Shown here in pieces: positions 28,678 through 36,571 of a stretch of DNA of 64,000 nucleotides. This DNA is from Burkholderia sp. 4M9327F10. GTDB lineage: Bacteria; Pseudomonadota; Gammaproteobacteria; Burkholderiales; Burkholderiaceae. Position numbers and translations under genes: made by a program. Position 1 is the first letter of the stretch; every line of letters begins with the position of its first letter. The notes beneath the pieces were generated by a model. It was not told where the DNA came from, ran no database searches, and saw only the letters and a list, made by a program, of their open reading frames with translations. Location of the stretch: assembly GCF_005503145.1 (NCBI RefSeq), contig NZ_SCNV01000034.1, positions 1 to 64,000 on the forward strand, in the 5' to 3' direction.

Positions 28678-29979
28678 ATGATGAATTCGATTACGGACCG
28701 CGCGCATGCCGCGCGGCATCGCACGCCGCTTAACCGCTCGCAGATTGCGGGCTTCTGGGGCGCATGGGCGGGCTGGACCCTCGACGGGATGGATTCGTTC
28801 ATCTACGCACTCGTCCTCACGCCCGCGCTGACTGAACTCCTGCCGCGTTCGGGTTATGCGGCGACACCAGCCAACGTCGGCCTGGCCGGCTCGATCCTGT
28901 TTGCGCTGTTTCTGATCGGCTGGGGACTGTCGTTCATCTGGGGGCCGTTGGCCGACCGCTTCGGGCGCACCAAGGTGCTGGCAGGCACGATCTTCACGTT
29001 CGCAATCTTTACCGGACTCTCGGCCACCGCCCACAACGTCTGGGAACTGGCTATCTTCCGTTTCATTGCGGGGGTGGGGATAGGCGGCGAATGGGCGCTG
29101 GCGGGCACCTATGTGGCCGAGGCCTGGCCGGAGGACCGCCGCAAGATGGGCGCAGGTTATCTGCAGACCGGCTACTACGCCGGCTTTTTTCTCGCGGCGG
29201 CACTCAACTACACGATCGGCGTGCACTACGGCTGGCGCGCCATGTTCCTGACCGGCGCGGTGCCGGTGGTCGTCGCGATCCTGATTCTGCTGCGCGTGAA
29301 GGAGCCGGAGAAGTGGCAGAAGGCGGAGGCAAACACGGTGCGCAGCAAGCCGTTGCGCGAGATTCTTGGTCCCGTGTATCGCCGCCGCACCTGGGTCGCG
29401 TGCGCCTTGTTGACGATTGCGATCATCGGACTGTGGGCCGGAGCGGTGTATGAGCCGTCGGCGGTGATCCAGCTTGCGACGCGTGCGGGGATGGCCAGGC
29501 CCGATGCAATCCGGACCGCGTCGATTGCTACGGGCTTGCTGTCTATCTCAACCGTGCTCGGTTGCCTCGCGCTGCCGCCGCTTGCTGAGCGAATCGGCCG
29601 TAAGAAGACCTTGGCGATCTACTTCGCGGGCATGGCGGTGGCGATCACCGGCAGCTTCGGCTGGTCGTTTTACATGCCCAACGGGCTCGTGCCGTTTATT
29701 GCCTGGCTGTGCGTGCTGGGGTTCTTTGGCGGAAATTTCGCGCTGTTCAGCTTGTGGCTGCCGGAACAGTTCGAAACCCGCGTGCGGGCGACGGCGTTTG
29801 CGTTTTGCACTTCGTTCGGGCGCTTTGTCGGCGCGGGTGTGAACTTCCTGTTGGGAGCGGCGGTGCTGAATATGCATACGCTCGGGATACCGGTTGCACT
29901 CACGGCGCTCGCGTTCGTGGTCGGGCTTTTTATCATTCCGTTGGCGCCGGAGACGAAGGGGGAAGTGTTGCCGCAGTGA
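28678..29979 (+). CDS. MFS carrier of the SHS/aromatic acid type, probable malonate transporter
   Basis: A 12-helix major facilitator of 433 residues. Helix 1 has GFWGAWAGWTLDGMDSFIYALVL, with the acidic residues typical of the sialate:H+ symporter and aromatic acid:H+ families, followed by the MFS loop GPLADRFGRTKV and the helix 4-5 region GGEWALAGTYVAEAWPEDRR. GGAGG lies five bases before the ATG at 28678 and eight before the next ATG at 28681. It is divergent from mdcY over a shared operator, so malonate (or a malonate precursor) is the likely substrate. Other mdc clusters use MdcF or MadLM carriers here instead. Confidence 0.88.
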   Translation: MMNSITDRAHAARHRTPLNRSQIAGFWGAWAGWTLDGMDSFIYALVLTPALTELLPRSGYAATPANVGLAGSILFALFLIGWGLSFIWGPLADRFGRTKVLAGTIFTFAIFTGLSATAHNVWELAIFRFIAGVGIGGEWALAGTYVAEAWPEDRRKMGAGYLQTGYYAGFFLAAALNYTIGVHYGWRAMFLTGAVPVVVAILILLRVKEPEKWQKAEANTVRSKPLREILGPVYRRRTWVACALLTIAIIGLWAGAVYEPSAVIQLATRAGMARPDAIRTASIATGLLSISTVLGCLALPPLAERIGRKKTLAIYFAGMAVAITGSFGWSFYMPNGLVPFIAWLCVLGFFGGNFALFSLWLPEQFETRVRATAFAFCTSFGRFVGAGVNFLLGAAVLNMHTLGIPVALTALAFVVGLFIIPLAPETKGEVLPQ

Positions 29980-30102
29980 AGGAGAGCGTGCAGTGGCCGT
30001 TCATGGGCGTGGATTTCTGGCCAATCGGCCAGGTGGTTTCCGGCCGCGATACGAGGCATGCTTTGTTCTGGTTTGCGGCTCTATCCCGTCGCGCTGGATT
30101 GC

Positions 30103-30131
30103 TTGATGTGTTGTACGAAATTCTGTACAAT
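30103..30131 (+). promoter_or_regulatory. yefM-yoeB promoter with overlapping YefM operator
   Basis: TTGATG (30103-30108) and TACAAT (30126-30131) are 17 bases apart, a good sigma-70 promoter. A 20-bp palindrome at 30111-30130 (TTGTAC ... GTACAA, eight of ten pairs matched) covers the spacer and -10 box and includes the TGTACA core recognised by YefM in E. coli. Confidence 0.7.
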
Positions 30132-30274
30132 GATGCTCGCACCATGATGATGTATCCATGGTGTAACAGCGGACCCGGCCCGATTTGTCAGTGGGCTTTG
30201 TTCGCCACGGGACATACCGCAAACTTTTTATGAGGAGCGGCCAGAGGGCATACCTTCGGGCCGGGAATCCAGAC

Positions 30275-30568
30275 ATGAACGTCCTTACTTACAGCGAGGC
30301 CCGTGCCGGCTTTAAGCAAGCGATGGACGACGTATGCCGCGACCACACGCCTATGCTGATTACCCGTCAGGGCGGCGAGCACGTGGTAATGCTTTCGCTC
30401 GAGGACTTCAGCGCGATGCAGGAAACCCTGTATCTGCTGAGCTCTCCGAAGAATGCCGAGCGGCTGGCACGTTCTGTCGCCCAGATCAATGCACGCAAGG
30501 GTACGCCGCGCAAACTGCTAAAAGATGAGTCAACAGAAAGCCCGCAACAAGGAGGCCGTCAGGTCTGA
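30275..30568 (+). CDS. yefM: YefM-family antitoxin
   Basis: A 97-residue Phd/YefM antitoxin: the N-terminal DNA-binding fold MNVLTYSEARAGFKQAMDDVC and MLITRQGGEHVVMLSLEDFSAMQETLYLL are diagnostic, and the C-terminal third is the polar, flexible toxin-binding tail. It neutralises YoeB and, with it, represses its own promoter. The frame runs from 30185 but ATG 30275 is the family start. The 3' end overlaps the toxin gene by 44 bases, longer than the usual one to four bases, because the antitoxin tail is extended. Confidence 0.92.
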   Translation: MNVLTYSEARAGFKQAMDDVCRDHTPMLITRQGGEHVVMLSLEDFSAMQETLYLLSSPKNAERLARSVAQINARKGTPRKLLKDESTESPQQGGRQV

Positions 30569-30830
30569 CAGTGCCTTCGTCTTCACGGATGAGGCTTGGG
30601 AAGACTATCTGCATTGGCAGAAGGCCGATCCCAAGGTTTTGCGGAAGATCAACGATTTACTTGAAGAGTGCAGGCGTGATCCTTTCAGGGGTTCCGGCAA
30701 GCCGGAGCCCCTGGTGGGAAGCCTGATGGGGTTCTGGTCACGCCGCGTCAGCCATGCGTATCGCCTGGTGTATCTGCCGCAGGACGGATTGACTTACGTC
30801 GCGGCCTGTCGTTTTCACTACGACGATTAG
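30525..30830 (+). CDS. yoeB: YoeB/Txe-family ribosome-dependent mRNA interferase toxin
   Basis: A 101-residue RelE-superfamily toxin that cleaves mRNA in the ribosomal A site. The conserved block GKPEPLVGSLMGFWSRRVSHAYRLVY contains the catalytic Glu and Arg residues of YoeB, and the C-terminal ACRFHYDD supplies the catalytic His and Tyr. The first 16 residues are an extra polar leader compared with E. coli YoeB (84 residues), so translation may begin later. Active-site residues are intact, so the toxin should be functional. Confidence 0.92.
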   Translation: MSQQKARNKEAVRSDSAFVFTDEAWEDYLHWQKADPKVLRKINDLLEECRRDPFRGSGKPEPLVGSLMGFWSRRVSHAYRLVYLPQDGLTYVAACRFHYDD

Positions 30831-30914
30831 AGCAGGGTCGGTGGCACTCCCGGTCCTCCAGGCTGATCCCCGGTGTAGCTAATCTGCCGGGATGTGCCGC
30901 CCAACTCAACGCCA

Positions 30915-33059
30915 TCACATATGCCAGCGCGCCGTCACGGTCAACGTGCGCGGTGCTCCCGGCATGTTGTACATATCCGCATTGCCGTGCGCCGCGATGA
31001 AATACTTGCGGTCGAACAGGTTATCCAGCGTCAGCGTCAAATCCACCTTCTTGCCGTGGTAGCCGGTGCCCAGATCGAACGTCACATACGCAGGCAGCGT
31101 CACCTGATCGCTCGCCGAGGTATAACGCGCCGACTGGAATTGCGCTCCCGCAGCCGCATAGAACCCGTACTTCAGATCGCGCTTGATCCACAGGCTCGCG
31201 CTATGCCGCGGCATCAGCCCAGGTGTGTTGTCCTGCAGCACGAGGCCTGCTGAGGTAGCCTGCGGCGAACCGTCGACTGAGCCGTTCAGGTACGCATACC
31301 CCGCATAGACCGACCACTTCGGCGCAATCTCGCCCGTCATCGAAAGCTCCAGTCCACGTGAGCGCTGCGTGCCGATCGGCAGTGCATAGGTCGGGTTGGC
31401 CGGATCGGCGATCTGCTGGTTGGTCTGCTTCATGTCGAACAACGCAACGCTTGCGCTCGCGCTGCCACCCAGGTCGAACTTCGAGCCGATCTCGTAGCTC
31501 GTGGTCTTCTGCGGTGCGAGCGCGGACCCGTTGGCGAACGCCCCGCTGCTGATCAGCGTGTCCGCCAGAGGAGAAAACGACTGGCTATACGACGCATACA
31601 GTGTGACCCAGTCGAGCGGCTCGTAGATCAGCCCGACGCGCGGACTCCACGCACGGTCGATGCGGTCGAGGTTCACATGCGCTGCCGTGTAGTCGTTGCG
31701 CGTCTGCGTCAGATAGTCGAAGCGCACGCCGGCCAGCACCTTCCAATGCTCGGTGAGCGAGATCAGATCCTGCGTGTACACGCCGGCGAGGCCAAGCACG
31801 GTCGCCGCGTTGGTCTTGGCCGGCGAACCCGGCTTGACGCCGGGCAGATCGATCAGTTGCGGATTGTAGAGGCTGTAGGTGGCGACCTTGTTGGTCGAAT
31901 AAATTGTGTCGAACTTCTGCTGTTGCGACAACTCGACGCCATACAGCAGTTCATGTTTCATGCCAAACAGCGTGGTTTTCTGGGTCAGTTCGAACATGCC
32001 GTCAACGCCGTGATCCTCGCGAAAACGGGTCGACTGGTCGAGCGTCACAACCGGATTCGGGGCAATCTTGATCGGCTCGTAGGTGACGTAGTTCTTGCGT
32101 TCCAGCGAAAAGTCGTAGGCACGCACCGCGGCATGATAGGACAGCGAATCATTGAAGCGGTGATCGAGCGAGGCGCTCGCGCTTTTGGCATCGACGTCGT
32201 TGTATGAGGTATTCTCGGCGTTTGCCGAGCCATAGTATGTGTTGATCGGCACGTTCACCGGCCGGCCGAGGTAGGCCGGCAGGCCCTGATCCGAGGTGCG
32301 GCGATCGTGCAGGTAGTCGGCTTCCAGATTGAGCGTCGTGTCGGCATCGAAGCGAAGCTGCGCGGACGGCGCGATGGCCTGGCGATTCAACTGAAACTGG
32401 TCGCGAAAGCTGTTCGAGTTTTCCGCCGCGCCGGTCAGGCGAAAGCGTGCCGCATCGTTGGCGTTCCAGCCAAGATCGAATTCTCCGCGGCGCTCGCCTT
32501 CGGTGCCGAGCGAGACGCCCACCGTCTGCACCGGATCGGCTTGCGGCTTCTTCAGTACACGGTTGATCAGCCCGCCCGCCGAGCCGCGTCCGTAGAGCAC
32601 CGCGGCCGGTCCCTTCAGGACATCGACGCGCTCGACATTCGAGAGGTCGCGGTAGTAGAGCGCGTCGTCGCGGATGCCGTCCACGTACTGATCGGTGATG
32701 GTGCTAAAGCCGCGCAGGGTGACCTGGTCGCGCTGGCCGTCGCCGACCGAGAAGCCGACACCCGGCACATTGCGCAGCGCATCCTGCAACGAGGTCGCGT
32801 TCTGATCCTCGATGAGCGAACGCGGGATCACATTGACCGTCTGCGGCACATCCATCAGCGACATGCTGGTTTTGGTCGCCGTGTTCGAGCGGCTCGTGTC
32901 ATATGAGGTGTGCTCGCTTGCGGCATTGACGGCGATCGCCGGGAGCGTGCCGTCGGCAGGCGTGGAGGCGGCCTGCGCCGTTTGAGCCAGCACGGGGCGG
33001 GCACTGGCGAGCGAGGTGGCGATGATTAGCGCGTGGCAAGTCTTCTTATTGATGTTCAT
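30915..33059 (-). CDS. TonB-dependent outer-membrane siderophore receptor, catecholate-like
   Basis: A 714-residue receptor: signal peptide (MNINKKTCHALIIATSLASA, cleavage near AQ at 26), plug domain at about 60-190 with VPQTVNVIPRSLIEDQ and VERVDVLKGPAAVLYGRGSAGG, and a 22-stranded barrel to the C-terminus. The plug is most like Fiu-type catecholate siderophore receptors, but substrate cannot be fixed from sequence. The last residues are ARWHM, without the terminal Phe/Trp usual for BamA recognition, which may affect assembly or be a family trait. A Fur box with a -10 element lies about 350 bases upstream. No siderophore biosynthesis genes are nearby, so it probably takes up a xenosiderophore. 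Confidence 0.92.
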   Translation of the reverse strand: MNINKKTCHALIIATSLASARPVLAQTAQAASTPADGTLPAIAVNAASEHTSYDTSRSNTATKTSMSLMDVPQTVNVIPRSLIEDQNATSLQDALRNVPGVGFSVGDGQRDQVTLRGFSTITDQYVDGIRDDALYYRDLSNVERVDVLKGPAAVLYGRGSAGGLINRVLKKPQADPVQTVGVSLGTEGERRGEFDLGWNANDAARFRLTGAAENSNSFRDQFQLNRQAIAPSAQLRFDADTTLNLEADYLHDRRTSDQGLPAYLGRPVNVPINTYYGSANAENTSYNDVDAKSASASLDHRFNDSLSYHAAVRAYDFSLERKNYVTYEPIKIAPNPVVTLDQSTRFREDHGVDGMFELTQKTTLFGMKHELLYGVELSQQQKFDTIYSTNKVATYSLYNPQLIDLPGVKPGSPAKTNAATVLGLAGVYTQDLISLTEHWKVLAGVRFDYLTQTRNDYTAAHVNLDRIDRAWSPRVGLIYEPLDWVTLYASYSQSFSPLADTLISSGAFANGSALAPQKTTSYEIGSKFDLGGSASASVALFDMKQTNQQIADPANPTYALPIGTQRSRGLELSMTGEIAPKWSVYAGYAYLNGSVDGSPQATSAGLVLQDNTPGLMPRHSASLWIKRDLKYGFYAAAGAQFQSARYTSASDQVTLPAYVTFDLGTGYHGKKVDLTLTLDNLFDRKYFIAAHGNADMYNMPGAPRTLTVTARWHM

Positions 33060-33517
33060 GACAGCTTCGGTGATGAAAAAACGGTGTAGGTCTGACAGAT
33101 CGAACGGTCGCGAGTGAGCCGCGCGTGGAGTGCGGCAGGCAATGCACAGTTACGCGCGCGCAAAGCAGCAGCGGGCTGCGCCGGCAGCCGGGTAGAGAAG
33201 CTGTGTGGTGAATCCCCTGTGAGTCGAAATCAGTCGAACCGGCCGGGGCGCCGTGAATCGCCTCGCTTGATGCGCGGGCGTGACATCGGCTGCCGCGGTC
33301 GGCATGTCGATGTGGGGATGGGAGCCTGGATGCGACCGACGCTGCCTGTATGCAGCGCTCAGTCGCTACGGCTGGATCGTGCGTCCAGCCTGTAATATTT
33401 CGAAATTATAACGAGAATTATTCTCGATTAGGCAAAACGCATGGTTTTTGTGTGGTTTTTGTATTTATTCTGCGAGGCCTAATGTAAGCATGGCGCCCGG
33501 CGCGGGCCGGGCGCCGC
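33060..33517. other. Long 5' leader region of the siderophore receptor gene
   Basis: About 345 bases separate the predicted transcription start (near 33398) from the receptor ATG, with no supported gene on either strand. A perfect 7-bp hairpin GGCTGGA-N7-TCCAGCC lies at 33370-33390, at the very start of the predicted transcript. I looked for a riboswitch and saw none I could name. Right of the Fur box, 33427-33517 is an AT-rich spacer behind the convergently placed EamA gene end. Confidence 0.45.
33405..33426 (-). promoter_or_regulatory. Fur box overlapping the receptor promoter
   Basis: CGAGAAT-T-ATTCTCG (33412-33426) is a perfect 7-1-7 inverted repeat matching the core of Fur sites. On the minus strand TATAAT follows immediately (33410-33405), so Fur bound with iron would cover the promoter of the siderophore receptor gene. 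Confidence 0.8.
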
Positions 33518-34441
33518 TCAATCTGCGGGATGCCGCGCCTGCGCATCGCGCCGCAGCAACGACACCAGCGGCCAGCCGAGGTTGACGCCGAGGCTTGCCA
33601 GCACGATCAGCACCATGCCGGCGAGTTGCGGCGCGGACAGCGCCCGCCCATACACCACGGCATCGACGACGATGGCCGTGAGCGGGTAGACGAACAGCAG
33701 CACGGCGATGATGGGCGTGGTCAGCTTGGGCAGCGCGCCGTAGATCAGCACGTAGGAGAGGCCTGTGTGCAGCACGCCCATGCCGATCAGCCAGAACCAC
33801 TGGGTCGGCCCAATGTGTCCTACCGAAGCGAGCGGCGCGATAAACCCCAGGCACACCACGCCGACCAGGCACTGCGCGAGCGTCAGCAGATGCGGGCGCA
33901 ACTGGCCGAGGCTCTTGGCGATCAGCGTCACGCTCGCATACAGCACCGAGCCGGCCAGCGCCTCGCCGATCCCGATCAGATAGCTGGCGTGCCCTTGCAG
34001 GTTTTCATTGGCTGCCACGCCCGAGGCCAGCACCAGCCCGATAAACGCGGTTGCAATCCAGCCGAGCCGGTCTCCGCCCAGCCGCTCATGAAAGATCGCC
34101 GCGCCCATCAGCACGACCCAGAACGGCTGCACATGAAACACCACGGTGGCGACCGCGATGCTGGTGCGGTGAATGGCATCGAAGAACCAGACCCACTGCG
34201 TCACCATCAACACGCCGGAGAGCACTGCGAGCAGCACCATACGCGGCGTAAAACGCTGTGCCTTGAAGAAGCCCTTCCACGCGCAATAGCCGGCCAGCGC
34301 CAGAAAGCCGAACAGGCAGCGAAAGAACACCATCGTCATCGCGTCGAGCCGCGCTTCCTCGACGAAGATGCCGATCGTCCCCATCAGCAAACCGCCGCTG
34401 GCGAGGGTGATGGCGCCCTGTTGACGTGTGGTGAGTGACAT
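33518..34441 (-). CDS. EamA/DMT-family transporter
   Basis: A 307-residue protein with ten predicted helices in two EamA repeats of about 140 residues. The first repeat begins ITLASGGLLMGTIGIFVEEARLD and has VFFRCLFGFLALAG; the second begins ALAGSVLYASVTLIAKSL. DMT members of this type export or import amino acids, nucleotides or other metabolites; nothing here identifies the substrate. Start moved to ATG 34441, which has GGAGCG upstream, from a much longer frame. Divergent from a LysR regulator over a 103-base gap, which suggests inducer-dependent export. Confidence 0.88.
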   Translation of the reverse strand: MSLTTRQQGAITLASGGLLMGTIGIFVEEARLDAMTMVFFRCLFGFLALAGYCAWKGFFKAQRFTPRMVLLAVLSGVLMVTQWVWFFDAIHRTSIAVATVVFHVQPFWVVLMGAAIFHERLGGDRLGWIATAFIGLVLASGVAANENLQGHASYLIGIGEALAGSVLYASVTLIAKSLGQLRPHLLTLAQCLVGVVCLGFIAPLASVGHIGPTQWFWLIGMGVLHTGLSYVLIYGALPKLTTPIIAVLLFVYPLTAIVVDAVVYGRALSAPQLAGMVLIVLASLGVNLGWPLVSLLRRDAQARHPAD

Positions 34442-34503
34442 GCAAAAACGCTCCGTGACTGAGATCCCTGTCGAGTATCGGAGACTTGCGGGACGGCGGC
34501 AAA

Positions 34504-34539
34504 CGAATAAAATTGAGAAATTCGATAAGCCAGGCTTAT
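34504..34539. promoter_or_regulatory. LysR-type operators between EamA and LysR genes
   Basis: Two inverted repeats: CGAAT-N11-ATTCG (34504-34524), which fits the T-N11-A rule for LysR recognition, and a perfect 7-1-7 repeat ATAAGCC-A-GGCTTAT (34525-34539) directly abutting it and ending five bases before the LysR ATG. The second is well placed for autorepression. Confidence 0.6.
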
Positions 34540-34544
34540 AAATC

Positions 34545-35492
34545 ATGCACCCTGAATTCGACGTCGACCTGTTGCGCAGCTTCGTCGCCGTGGTCGAGGC
34601 GGGCAGTTTCACGAAGGCGGCAGCGACCGTGCATCGCTCGCAGGCGGCGGTCAGCATGCAGATCAAGCGGCTCGAGGGCATGCTCGGCACAACGCTGTTC
34701 GTCCGCGATACCCGCAATCTGTCGCTGACGCGGCCGGGCAATACGCTGCTCGAATACGCGCGGCGCGTGATCGATCTGCATGAGGAAGCGTGGTCGGCGA
34801 TCGTGCGGCCGGAGGTGACCGGGCGCGTCGTGCTGGGGGCGCCGGACGATTATGTGTCGTCGTTGCTCTCGCCTGTGCTGCGGCGTTTTTCGAACTTGTA
34901 CCCGCATGTCGAGATCGAGATTGTCTGCGCGCAGAGCACGGCGCTTGCGCCCATGCTGGCCGATAACAAGATCGACCTCGCGTTCGTCACGCGCGACCGC
35001 AAGCTGCGCGGCGAATATGTGCGCAGCGAGCCGATGGTGTGGGTAGGGGCGTCGGAGGATACGCCGGTGCTGGCGGCCTCGCCGTTGCCGGTGGGTCTAT
35101 ACGAGCCGGGTTGCGTGGCCCGTGCCCATACGCTCGCCGCGCTCGACGCGGCGCGGATCCGCTACCGCGCGGCCTATAGCAGCGCCAGTCTGCTCGGCCT
35201 CGTGGCTACCGTGGATGCGGGGCTGGCGGTGATTGCGCTGACGCGTTGCAGCGTGCCGTCGCGACTTGCGATCCTCGGCGATGCGCAGGGCTTGCCGAAG
35301 ATCGAGCCGCTGGAGATCGTGGTCGCGCGCAGCGCCAAATCGGATCGCCCGACCTGCGACTACCTTGCTGCCCAGATGATTCAGGATTTGTCGGTACGTG
35401 CGCAGCCGCGTGCCTCGGCGGCGGCTTCTTCTTCCGCCGCCTTGTCCGTGCCGCGCGACGAGCGCGCGTCCGACGTTCAGGCGCGCGCGTAA
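34545..35492 (+). CDS. LysR-family transcriptional regulator
   Basis: A 315-residue LTTR: winged helix in residues 1-65 (LLRSFVAVVEAGSFTKAAATVHRSQAAVSMQIKRLE in overlapping blocks), then a periplasmic-binding-like effector domain with LSPVLRRFSNLYPHVEIEI and ADNKIDLAFVTRD. The C-terminal 30 residues are Ala/Ser-rich and extend past the fold. It is divergent from the EamA transporter and probably controls it. Its 3' end overlaps the convergent fbpC-like gene by 16 bases. Confidence 0.92.
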   Translation: MHPEFDVDLLRSFVAVVEAGSFTKAAATVHRSQAAVSMQIKRLEGMLGTTLFVRDTRNLSLTRPGNTLLEYARRVIDLHEEAWSAIVRPEVTGRVVLGAPDDYVSSLLSPVLRRFSNLYPHVEIEIVCAQSTALAPMLADNKIDLAFVTRDRKLRGEYVRSEPMVWVGASEDTPVLAASPLPVGLYEPGCVARAHTLAALDAARIRYRAAYSSASLLGLVATVDAGLAVIALTRCSVPSRLAILGDAQGLPKIEPLEIVVARSAKSDRPTCDYLAAQMIQDLSVRAQPRASAAASSSAALSVPRDERASDVQARA

Positions 35493-36535
35493 GCCGTCAC
35501 GTCACCATCGATTGCGAGCCTGACGCGCTCACCCGGTTGCGGTGTGCGATAGCCGGGCACGCGGGCCCGCACCACCGTCTGCGCGGCCGACTGCAATTGC
35601 AGCGCGACGCCCGCGTCCTGCCCCTGGAAGATCACGTCCTGTACGACCGCTTCGAACGAGGCGGTGCCGTCCGGGGTGGTTTCGTCGGCGCGCCACAGGC
35701 GGATCTGTTCAGGACGCACCATCACGTCGACGGCGCCGTCCCGCGTGGGCGCCGAGAGAGTCAGCTCACCCAGTTCGCAGCTCACGCGGTTGCGTGCGGC
35801 CACGCCTTGCAGCAGCACCGCTTCGCCAATGAACGACGCGAGTTCGCGCGTGACCGGCCGCCGGTAGATCATCTCCGGCGTGGCGGTCTGGATCAGCTTG
35901 CCTTGCCACAGCACCGCGACTTCATGACCGAGCGAGAGCGCTTCCGACTGGTCGTGCGTCACCAGCACCGCAGTGGCGCCGGCCGCGGCGAGCGCGCTCG
36001 CCACTGCCTGACGTGTTTCGAGGCGCAGCGCCGCGTCGAGGGACGAGAACGGTTCATCGAGCATCACGAGCGTGGGCGAAGGCGCCAGCGCCCGTGCCAA
36101 TGCCACCCGTTGCTGCTGGCCGCCGGAAAGCTGCTGCGGCGCGCGCTCCGCGAAGGACGCCGGCAAGCCGACCAGTTCGAGCAGTTCGGCGACACGATGC
36201 CGTGCGCGCCGTTGCGTGCGCGGCAGACCAAAGACAATGTTGTCCGCCACCGACAGATGCGGAAACAGCGCGCCTTCCTGCGGCACATAACCGATGCGGC
36301 GACGCTCCGAGGGCACATGCAGCGCATCGCCGGCGACGCGCTGGCCGTCTATTTCCACCGTGCCGCGGTCGGCGCGTTCGAAGCCGCACAACACGCGCAG
36401 CAAGGTGGTTTTGCCGCTGCCGGACGGACCGAGCAGGGCGAGCAGCGTGCCGCGCTCGACGGACAGATCGATGCCGTGCAGCACCGGGTTGCCGTCGAAC
36501 GATTTATGCAGGCCGCAGATACGAAGTTCGCTCAT
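35477..36535 (-). CDS. fbpC: Iron(III) ABC transporter, ATP-binding protein
   Basis: A 352-residue ATPase: Walker A GPSGSGKTT, Q-loop GYVPQEG, signature LSGGQQQR, Walker B TLVMLDEPFSSLD and switch His in VTHDQSEAL, followed by a C-terminal regulatory TOBE-like domain (VMVRPEQIRLWRADE). This is the FbpC layout of ferric iron importers. It begins 36 bases after fbpB. The last gene of the six-gene Fur-boxed operon. Confidence 0.9.
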   Translation of the reverse strand: MSELRICGLHKSFDGNPVLHGIDLSVERGTLLALLGPSGSGKTTLLRVLCGFERADRGTVEIDGQRVAGDALHVPSERRRIGYVPQEGALFPHLSVADNIVFGLPRTQRRARHRVAELLELVGLPASFAERAPQQLSGGQQQRVALARALAPSPTLVMLDEPFSSLDAALRLETRQAVASALAAAGATAVLVTHDQSEALSLGHEVAVLWQGKLIQTATPEMIYRRPVTRELASFIGEAVLLQGVAARNRVSCELGELTLSAPTRDGAVDVMVRPEQIRLWRADETTPDGTASFEAVVQDVIFQGQDAGVALQLQSAAQTVVRARVPGYRTPQPGERVRLAIDGDVTAYARA

Positions 36536-36571
36536 GAGAATCGATGGGGATGGCGGTAAGTTCGACGCAGT

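Noticed and set aside
33190..33300. Possible cobalamin-type riboswitch (a GGTGAATCCCC stretch)
   Set aside because: Only the short GGTGAAtCC-like piece matches; the conserved CCCGCAACTG and B12-box elements are missing, and it would read away from the receptor gene.
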